A stretch of 22,826 nucleotides of DNA from Oscillospiraceae bacterium (GTDB taxonomy: Bacteria > Bacillota_A > Clostridia > Oscillospirales > Oscillospiraceae): positions 1 to 22,826 of the forward strand of contig JAGBEM010000019.1 in assembly GCA_017936985.1 (NCBI GenBank). Reading direction: 5' to 3'. The notes beneath the pieces are model-generated. The model saw only the letters and a list, made by a program, of their open reading frames with translations. It was not told where the DNA came from and searched no databases. Both the position numbers and the translations under genes were made by a program. Shown piece by piece: positions 18,888 to 22,826 of the stretch; position 1 is the first letter of the stretch, and every line of letters starts with the position of its first letter.

Positions 18888-19011
18888 ATGGCAAAGAAAG
18901 GCATGGCATCCGGAGCGGCCTATTTCCAAAGCCTATCGCCAGATCGATACCGACCTGGCCCGGGACAATCTGGAAAACGACATTCCCTACGCAGACCTGC
19001 AGGATCTGTAA
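18888..19011 (+). CDS. Small acidic protein (~40 aa) with apparent one-base frameshift near its start
   Basis: Downstream of about 18901 the frame ending at 19009-19011 reads a plausible charged helical peptide (HPERPISKAYRQIDTDLA, then RDNLENDIPYADLQDL). Its stop codon runs directly into a terminator hairpin. The only start with a good ribosome binding site (GAGGTG, 5 nt before the ATG at 18888) is in a different frame: MAKKG, diverging after four codons. Removing one G from the GG at 18900-18901 joins them into a 40-residue protein beginning MAKKAWHPE. The alternative is a GTG start at 18880 in the correct frame, giving 43 residues but without a Shine-Dalgarno. The family is not recognised. 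It could be a real frameshift, a sequencing error or the GTG start. Confidence 0.5.
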
Positions 19012-19036
19012 AAGCGCGTGCTATGCACGCGCTTTT
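19010..19036. terminator. Bidirectional terminator
   Basis: AAAAGCGCGTGC / GCACGCGCTTTT with loop TAT is a perfect symmetric hairpin. It overlaps the stop codons of the small plus-strand ORF and of the minus-strand histidine phosphatase, which converge here. Confidence 0.88.
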
Positions 19037-19751
19037 AAAACTCATACAAATTATTATACTTTGTAGGCAGATCCTCCCGGTACAGATGGGAGTCATTGGC
19101 CATCTGCAGCATTCGGGCAAATATCTTCGGCTGACTCTCGTCAAAATGGATCACCGTCATAGAGCTGTGAGAAACATTCATATGAGTGGCCACCAGCGGG
19201 TACGGAATTCCCAAAACACTGCTCAGAAAAGACAGGCCAAAGCCCTGGTGGGCAAACAGCGCCACCCGAGCCTTTGTATCGCCGACTTTTTCAAAACAAT
19301 TGTATTCCCGGTCGTGCCGGAATCCCAGAGACAAGAAAAAGGCATCTGTTTCCGCATCCATTCTTTGCTCGCCCTGTGCAAACCGGGTATCCGTAAACAG
19401 CGGGTGGGTATACCACAATTCTCCCAAGGCCAGTACATCCGGCCGGTTGAACCATTCTTTTATATACTGCTCACCGAAGGCCCAAACCCTTTTTCCGTCC
19501 TCCCGCAGCACACTCATATCCCGGAAAACCAGATCCTCATGGGCCCAGGGGCAAAGCTGTATTTCCAAACCCAGCGCCGCGCAGGTAGGCTGCGCGGTCA
19601 TCTGTGCCCTGATGGAAGTGGATGAATAGATTGCATCCAGGCCGAATTTCGCAAACCGCTTTGCCAACGCCGCAGCCTGTTTATGTCCCTGTTCCGTCAA
19701 GCTGTCTGGTTTATAGATTGGATCTCCGTGCCGCACCAGAAAAAACAGCAT
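19035..19751 (-). CDS. Histidine phosphatase superfamily protein (phosphoglycerate mutase-like)
   Basis: A 238-residue cytoplasmic protein of the histidine phosphatase branch 1 family. The catalytic signature FLVRHGDP lies at the N-terminus (phospho-accepting His8 in this numbering). LTEQGHKQA follows, then IYSSTSIRAQMTAQP, which supplies a second phosphate-pocket arginine. A later histidine in LFAHQGFG fills the remaining catalytic position. The middle third (about 70-150) is larger than in minimal family members. The start is the ATG 7 nt after GGAGGT; an in-frame GTG three codons upstream overlaps that site. The gene may be read from its own promoter (CTGACA/TATTCT) and also from the upstream membrane-protein gene, 65 nt away. 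Substrate unknown. Confidence 0.92.
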   Translation of the reverse strand: MLFFLVRHGDPIYKPDSLTEQGHKQAAALAKRFAKFGLDAIYSSTSIRAQMTAQPTCAALGLEIQLCPWAHEDLVFRDMSVLREDGKRVWAFGEQYIKEWFNRPDVLALGELWYTHPLFTDTRFAQGEQRMDAETDAFFLSLGFRHDREYNCFEKVGDTKARVALFAHQGFGLSFLSSVLGIPYPLVATHMNVSHSSMTVIHFDESQPKIFARMLQMANDSHLYREDLPTKYNNLYEF

Positions 19752-19770
19752 ATGCGTCACCTCCGCACTG

Positions 19771-19799
19771 AGAATATGCGTGCCGAAAAAAACTGTCAG
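19771..19799 (-). promoter_or_regulatory. Possible promoter of histidine phosphatase gene
   Basis: On the minus strand, CTGACA (19799-19794), a 17-bp spacer and TATTCT (19776-19771). One mismatch to consensus in each hexamer. It lies in the 65-nt gap before the gene. Confidence 0.5.
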
Positions 19800-19816
19800 C
19801 CTTACCGCAGAATTCT

Positions 19817-20386
19817 TTAACGTATCGTCGCTACCAGGCAGGTAAACGCCCAGAAAAAAGAGAATAAATACAAAATGCTGGTGAGCACATCAATGACAAC
19901 GCCTCTAAACGACCAACGCTTGCTTCTTTGCGCAAAATACCACGCAATCAGTGCAAGAAAGACGACCAACGCTACCGATCCGCCGGCTAAACTCAAAGGA
20001 TAAGCAACGGGATACTTTTTCGGAGAAGAGAGTGCCGCGATAGTAAAGCATTCCAGCGCACATACAAGTCCTGCTCCACCTACCGCAGACAAACTCAGTG
20101 CGGTCAGAGAAGTCTGCCAGTGACAGCACTTCCGTACAGTCTTGCGAAACAGAAAACAAAACAAACCTGTCGCCACCAGTGGCACACCGAACAGGACAAA
20201 AACAAGCGGCAGACCATGCAGCCAATTATACATCAGAAACTTGTAAGTAGGCCCATCAGCACCACCAATAATACCGGCGGTTCCCGGAACGGGCATACGC
20301 AGTGCATAAAATGGCATTGTAAATCCAATAACGGCAAACACCAACCCAACACCAAGTGTGAGCCAGGAAAAGGTTTTCAGTTTCAT
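19817..20386 (-). CDS. Five-helix membrane protein with GIIGGADGPT motif
   Basis: A 189-residue integral membrane protein of unknown function. Hydrophobic segments lie at about 8-26, 56-80, 90-112, 127-150 and 165-186. Between helices 1 and 2, residues 38-47 read GIIGGADGPT. This is the signature stretch of the beta subunit of Na+-translocating carboxylic-acid decarboxylases (OadB/GcdB/MmdB), where it lies in the ion-translocating core. The rest of the protein does not look like that subunit, which is about twice as long with more helices. Automatic annotation may therefore wrongly call it a decarboxylase subunit. AAGGGGG precedes the ATG by about 7 nt. It lies 46 nt downstream of an alpha/beta hydrolase gene and upstream of the histidine phosphatase, all on the minus strand. 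Confidence 0.82.
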   Translation of the reverse strand: MKLKTFSWLTLGVGLVFAVIGFTMPFYALRMPVPGTAGIIGGADGPTYKFLMYNWLHGLPLVFVLFGVPLVATGLFCFLFRKTVRKCCHWQTSLTALSLSAVGGAGLVCALECFTIAALSSPKKYPVAYPLSLAGGSVALVVFLALIAWYFAQRSKRWSFRGVVIDVLTSILYLFSFFWAFTCLVATIR

Positions 20387-20432
20387 AATCTTTCCCCCTT
20401 TGTGTTGCTCTTACCATAAAGTTACTTTTAGA

Positions 20433-21098
20433 TTAACCATATATTTCGGGCTTGTTATATTCATCACTGCATTTTTGCTTATTTTTATTAGAATGTTGAA
20501 GCAACCAAGAATAAACATCAGGATTAGCGTATGTTTCACTCCAAGCATCATGACTGTTTTCGGGATACACAGTAAGCTTTGCATCTCCCCCATGGCGTTT
20601 TACAGCCTCAACCATTTTGACGGATTCTTCTAAAAACACAGTCGTATCTTTTGCACCGTGAAACGCCCATACAGGAACATTGACCAACATACTGGCATTC
20701 CAATACATACCACCACCGCAAATTGGAACAATAGCAGCAAAGCATTCCGGCATACTCATTGCCAATTGCCATGTGGCATATCCACCCATGCTTGCACCCA
20801 TAACGTATATGCGATCTCGGTCAACAAAGGGCAACAGCGTAATCTCATTTACCAACGATTTCAGTCGTTCCCAAATATCAAACCATGTGTTTTCCTCGCA
20901 AAAAGGTGCAATGGTAATAAACGGAAACTTTTGGCAGACATCAAATTGAAAAAAGGGATTTGTATACAATTTGCTTATATCATTTCCTCTTGTCCCTGCA
21001 CCGTGCAAAAACAAAAGTACGGGATATCTCTTCTCGGGATTGAAATTGTTAGGTTTTCTTATTAAACACCGTATATTATGAGTACTTATTTCTTCCAT
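20433..21098 (-). CDS. Alpha/beta hydrolase, dienelactone hydrolase/esterase-like
   Basis: A 221-residue serine hydrolase of the prolyl-oligopeptidase/dienelactone hydrolase type with no signal peptide. The oxyanion-hole motif LHGAG lies at 31-35, the nucleophile elbow GASMGG has Ser103, the acid is Asp151 in HGAKDTT, and the catalytic His183 is in NSHDAW. The N-terminus RYPVLLFLHG is typical of the PHB-depolymerase/acetyl-esterase-like branch. An esterase acting on acylated carbohydrates or small esters is the best guess; the substrate is not readable. Base composition is more AT-rich than the genes to the left. The leader and promoter match those of the next gene upstream (21402-21710), and a hairpin array lies directly behind the promoter. 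Confidence 0.9.
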   Translation of the reverse strand: MEEISTHNIRCLIRKPNNFNPEKRYPVLLFLHGAGTRGNDISKLYTNPFFQFDVCQKFPFITIAPFCEENTWFDIWERLKSLVNEITLLPFVDRDRIYVMGASMGGYATWQLAMSMPECFAAIVPICGGGMYWNASMLVNVPVWAFHGAKDTTVFLEESVKMVEAVKRHGGDAKLTVYPENSHDAWSETYANPDVYSWLLQHSNKNKQKCSDEYNKPEIYG

Positions 21099-21118
21099 AT
21101 CCTCACCGCCTTTAATGT

Positions 21119-21147
21119 ATTATAGCATGAAAGTGGCAAAGGGGCAA
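21119..21147 (-). promoter_or_regulatory. Promoter of alpha/beta hydrolase gene
   Basis: On the minus strand, TTGCCC (21147-21142), a 17-bp spacer and TATAAT (21124-21119), then AAGGCGGTGAG as ribosome binding site before the ATG. The whole 46-nt block aligns without gaps to the promoter at 21732-21760 and its leader. Confidence 0.83.
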
Positions 21148-21149
21148 GA

Positions 21150-21356
21150 TGTAATGAAATCGTTCGCTTTGCTACGGTGAGATCCAAGCGTTGCTTGGAT
21201 AAAATCTGGTACGCAGACGAAATTAAATCCGTCCTTTAACCCGACAAAGTCGGATTTCACCTCGAAGCAATTTCACCCATCGAAGATGGATTTATCCCGT
21301 CCGTTGGGACGGATTTAGTTAAAAAAAGGGCTTCACTTTCGTGAAGTCCTTTTTTC
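21150..21356 (+). repeat. Hairpin array A ending in a terminator
   Basis: There is no gene between 21099 and 21401; the stretch holds a promoter and a string of short perfect inverted repeats. They are ATCCAAGC-GTT-GCTTGGAT (21182-21200), CCGAC-AAA-GTCGG (21241-21253), CCATC-GAA-GATGG (21277-21289) and CCGTCC-GTTG-GGACGG (21297-21312). Spacers reuse the words GGATTT and ATTTCAC. The last unit is a 10-bp stem with loop TTTC (21327-21350) followed by a T tract, a good plus-strand terminator, and then CTGGCTC. The layout parallels array B at 21765-21973. Confidence 0.75.
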
Positions 21357-21401
21357 TGGCTCTACTGACCAAAAAAGAACTGATCAAAAACCTGATTTTC
21401 T

Positions 21402-21710
21402 TTACTCAAATCTATTTTTTCTTTGTTTAATCTTTTCTTGAATATGTGCAATCGCAAAAGCTCCTATTGGAGTAAGCGGAATGAATATCCAAAATAAAAT
21501 TTCCCAAACACTGCTTATCACCCAAAGGGTTTTTGAGACCTCAACAATCTCGGTGTGATCACGAACAAAATATTGACCATTTTCTTGATATCCATTCCCC
21601 GCACTTCCACCAATTATCATTGAAAAGACAAAAAAGCCTAAAATAACTATAACGCCAAAGGTAATCCACAAAGATATAAATATATCACCTTTGTTTCTTT
21701 TCTCTTTCAT
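21402..21710 (-). CDS. Small two-helix membrane protein, unknown function
   Basis: A 102-residue hypothetical protein. A basic N-terminus (MKEKRNKGD) is followed by a hydrophobic segment at about 12-31, an extracytoplasmic loop rich in Gly/Asn and acidic residues (about 32-60), a second hydrophobic segment at about 64-88 and a basic C-terminal tail. The family is not recognised. The ATG at 21710 is preferred because AAGGCGGTGA lies 5 nt before it; a GTG three codons upstream falls inside that site. It is AT-rich, has its own promoter, and is flanked on both sides by hairpin arrays, a setting typical of recently acquired accessory genes. Confidence 0.7.
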   Translation of the reverse strand: MKEKRNKGDIFISLWITFGVIVILGFFVFSMIIGGSAGNGYQENGQYFVRDHTEIVEVSKTLWVISSVWEILFWIFIPLTPIGAFAIAHIQEKIKQRKNRFE

Positions 21711-21731
21711 TTGACTCACCGCCTTGGGTTA

Positions 21732-21760
21732 ATTATAGCATAAAAGCGCCGGAGTGGCAA
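21732..21760 (-). promoter_or_regulatory. Promoter of small membrane protein gene
   Basis: On the minus strand, TTGCCA (21760-21755), a 17-bp spacer and TATAAT (21737-21732), followed by AAGGCGGTGAG. By eye 35 of 46 aligned positions match the promoter/leader of the alpha/beta hydrolase gene. Confidence 0.83.
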
Positions 21761-21764
21761 GGGA

Positions 21765-21973
21765 TAACGAAGCACTCACTTTGTTCGTATGAAGCGGTGG
21801 CTTTGCCACCGTGAAGCATTTTGCTTTGCAAAATATGAAGCGAAGCGCACTTTTTATTTCTTAATGTGCTGAAGGCACGCTTCATAGCCGTAGGCAACTT
21901 TATTTTTCATGCACCGTTAGGTGCGCTTCATTGAAAAAGAAAAGACAAGTCTTTCGACTTGTCTTTCTTTTTC
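21765..21973 (+). repeat. Hairpin array B ending in a terminator
   Basis: Perfect short hairpins are separated by the word TGAAGC (21790, 21812, 21836) and later by its complement GCTTCA. They are GGTGGC-TTT-GCCACC (21796-21810), ATTTTGC-TTT-GCAAAAT (21818-21834), a GTGC-TGAAG-GCAC unit near 21865-21878, GCC-GTA-GGC and GCACC-GTTA-GGTGC (21911-21924). The array ends with GACAAGTC-TTTC-GACTTGTC (21944-21963) inside a longer A-rich/T-rich stem, a strong plus-strand terminator, then CTGGCTC. No ORF of note is present. Confidence 0.78.
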
Positions 21974-22018
21974 TGGCTCCCCCTGTTGGACTTGAACCAA
22001 CGACCTGCGGATTAACAG
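21974..22018 (-). other. 3' fragment of tRNA-Asn(GUU), probable attachment site
   Basis: Read on the minus strand, this is the 3' 45 nt of a tRNA. It has anticodon loop CTGTTAA (anticodon GTT), 3' anticodon stem TCCGC, variable loop AGGTC, T arm GTTGG-TTCAAGT-CCAAC, acceptor strand AGGGGGA, discriminator G and encoded CCA. The sequence where the 5' half should be (22019 onward) does not match a tRNA: no GCGGA partner stem and no D arm. Such 3' fragments are the usual scar (attL/attR) of integrase-mediated insertion into a tRNA gene. The orientation places the inserted DNA to the right. Confidence 0.8.
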
Positions 22019-22051
22019 TTATCGGAAGAATTTCTCCACTAATTTTTTTGC

Positions 22052-22166
22052 GTCCATTATCTCAAATTTCCCCTGTAATAATGGACTTATTCAAAGTAAT
22101 GGATTAATTTCTATTCCATTATTTTTACAGCGTCCAAAAAGTTTTACACCGGTTTTCCAGTCAGCC
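22052..22166. repeat. Direct repeat copy 1 with internal inverted repeats
   Basis: Begins GTCCATTATCTCAA and aligns along its length to 22244-22359, about 192 bp away. It contains two dyads: GTCCATTA (22052-22059) with TAATGGAC (22079-22086), and TAATGGA (22097-22103) with TCCATTA (22115-22121). On the minus strand it encodes a degenerate version of the peptide end found in copy 2, with in-frame stops. Confidence 0.6.
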
Positions 22167-22243
22167 TCCCCGGTATTTTTAGACCTGTGAACCAATGACC
22201 TTATAAAAAATGATAGGAGACATAGTTCCATTGTATCTATGTA

Positions 22244-22359
22244 GTCCATTATCTCAACTTCCGATTTGAAATAGTGGACTTATTTAAAGCAATGGACGTT
22301 AACCCTTTCCATAGCTTTTATGGTGTCCAAAAAATATTTCATCACTTTTTCGGTCAACC
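22244..22359. repeat. Direct repeat copy 2
   Basis: Same start, GTCCATTATCTCAA (22244-22257), the same order of GTCCA/TGGAC words and a matching end (GTCAACC against GTCAGCC). On the minus strand one frame reads LTEKVMKYFLDTIKAME and onward to a TAA that is aligned in both copies. This suggests both copies are decayed ends of a duplicated gene followed by a hairpin. Confidence 0.6.
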
Positions 22360-22484
22360 AGAAACTAAGGTGGCATATTTGTTCGTCGGCATTTATTTAT
22401 ATACCCAACATTGTTATTTTATCACAAGCAATTACTCACTGTCAATTACGATTTATTCCGCAAGAAAAGATTCTCCCTTTTGCA

Positions 22485-22679
22485 TTAATTCAGAGTATTG
22501 AAGAAACTTCTCAACACTGATTTTTCGTTCAACTTACCATCTTGTAAATCTTCTAAAAATACATTATTATGTAAGCACAAGGAGTGATACCAATGATCTA
22601 GTTCACCCCAGATTCCCATGAAAAACGGAATCGAAAGACGAACTTCCCAAATCTTCCGAAGATATAAATTTCTCAGAAA
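22485..22679 (-). pseudogene. Possible C-terminal gene fragment, minus strand
   Basis: Open for 64 codons between a TAG (22682-22680) and a TAA (22487-22485). The peptide looks protein-like (KIWEVRLSIPFFMGIWGEL, later FLEDLQDGKLNEKSVLRSFF). The first ATG is at 22619, giving 44 residues, but no ribosome binding site precedes it. Probably the tail of a decayed gene; not recognised. It overlaps a competing plus-strand open stretch at 22622-22810. Confidence 0.3.
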
Positions 22680-22826
22680 CTATAATAAAGGAATTGAACC
22701 GGAAGCAATTCAAGCCCTCGGAAGTTGCGTCTAATCTGCAGAAAGTAAGAGGTTATGTAAATGATGGAACCCGCATACTCAATGGAATAACCCTCGACCA
22801 GTTACAGTGATTAGGTAACAGAGTCG

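Larger units (their letters stand above)
22019..22826. other. AT-rich region without an intact gene; probable remnant of an integrated element
   Basis: About 800 bp of AT-rich sequence beyond the tRNA fragment, unlike the rest of the window in composition. It holds two diverged copies of a ~115-bp repeat (22052-22166 and 22244-22359), an open minus-strand fragment (22485-22679) and an open plus-strand fragment without a start codon (22622-22810). No integrase or other intact gene is seen, and the plus-strand ORFs at 22274-22520 have no ribosome binding site and are taken as chance. Confidence 0.5.

Noticed and set aside
21182..21312. CRISPR array
   Set aside because: The hairpins differ in sequence from one another and spacing is irregular. 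There are no identical repeats of 25-40 bp and no cas genes.
21974..22018. Intact tRNA gene
   Set aside because: Only the 3' half from anticodon loop to CCA is present. The adjacent sequence cannot form the 5' acceptor, D arm or 5' anticodon stem.
22274..22520. Two short overlapping plus-strand ORFs
   Set aside because: They lie across a repeat whose better protein-like frame is on the minus strand, lack ribosome binding sites and look like chance in AT-rich DNA.

Overview
The window looks like a piece of chromosome from an anaerobic Clostridia, most plausibly an Oscillospirales/Oscillospiraceae-type gut commensal. The reasons are moderate GC, AGGAGG-type ribosome binding sites, TTGACA/TATAAT promoters with 17-bp spacers, TTG and GTG starts, a YtrA-type GntR/ABC operon, a GH36/GH13 saccharide pair, a tiny cysteine-rich membrane protein, and hairpin-rich intergenic arrays. 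The assignment rests on gene content and style only.

Positions 1-5460: tsf (EF-Ts) ends in a bidirectional terminator. Facing it is a minus-strand operon: a TTG-started YtrA-like GntR repressor, an ABC ATPase, an ABC-2 permease and a small lipoprotein. The first three overlap. The operon promoter contains a 26-bp perfect palindrome, a likely autoregulatory operator. A divergent DUF4349 lipoprotein gene follows, with its own promoter and terminator.

Positions 5520-10630: a plus-strand operon of secA, pgeF and an orphan family-5 solute-binding lipoprotein, with gaps of 4 and 2 nt, closed by a strong terminator.

Positions 10640-14907: a 41-residue protein with ten cysteines and one membrane segment (minus strand), a GH36 alpha-galactosidase (minus) and a GH13 alpha-glucosidase (plus). 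The two glycosidases are divergent from back-to-back promoters, which suggests joint use of raffinose- or melibiose-type oligosaccharides.

Positions 14980-19040: a two-gene lipid cassette (divergent PlsC-like acyltransferase overlapping a PAP2/Aur1-like membrane phosphatase). It converges on a cysteine desulfidase-family gene across a terminator that contains both stop codons. Then come a VanY-type D,D-carboxypeptidase lipoprotein and a small, apparently frameshifted ORF.

Positions 19035-21719 (minus strand): a histidine phosphatase, a five-helix membrane protein carrying the GIIGGADGPT motif of Na+-pumping decarboxylase beta subunits, an alpha/beta hydrolase and a small two-helix membrane protein.

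Positions 21125-22826: two related modules, each consisting of a conserved promoter/leader, an array of short perfect hairpins and a TTTC-loop terminator. Next to the second lies a 45-nt 3' fragment of tRNA-Asn, which looks like the attachment site of an integrated element. The AT-rich sequence beyond it has two diverged copies of a ~115-bp repeat and decayed coding fragments. This right-hand end is the least explained part of the window.
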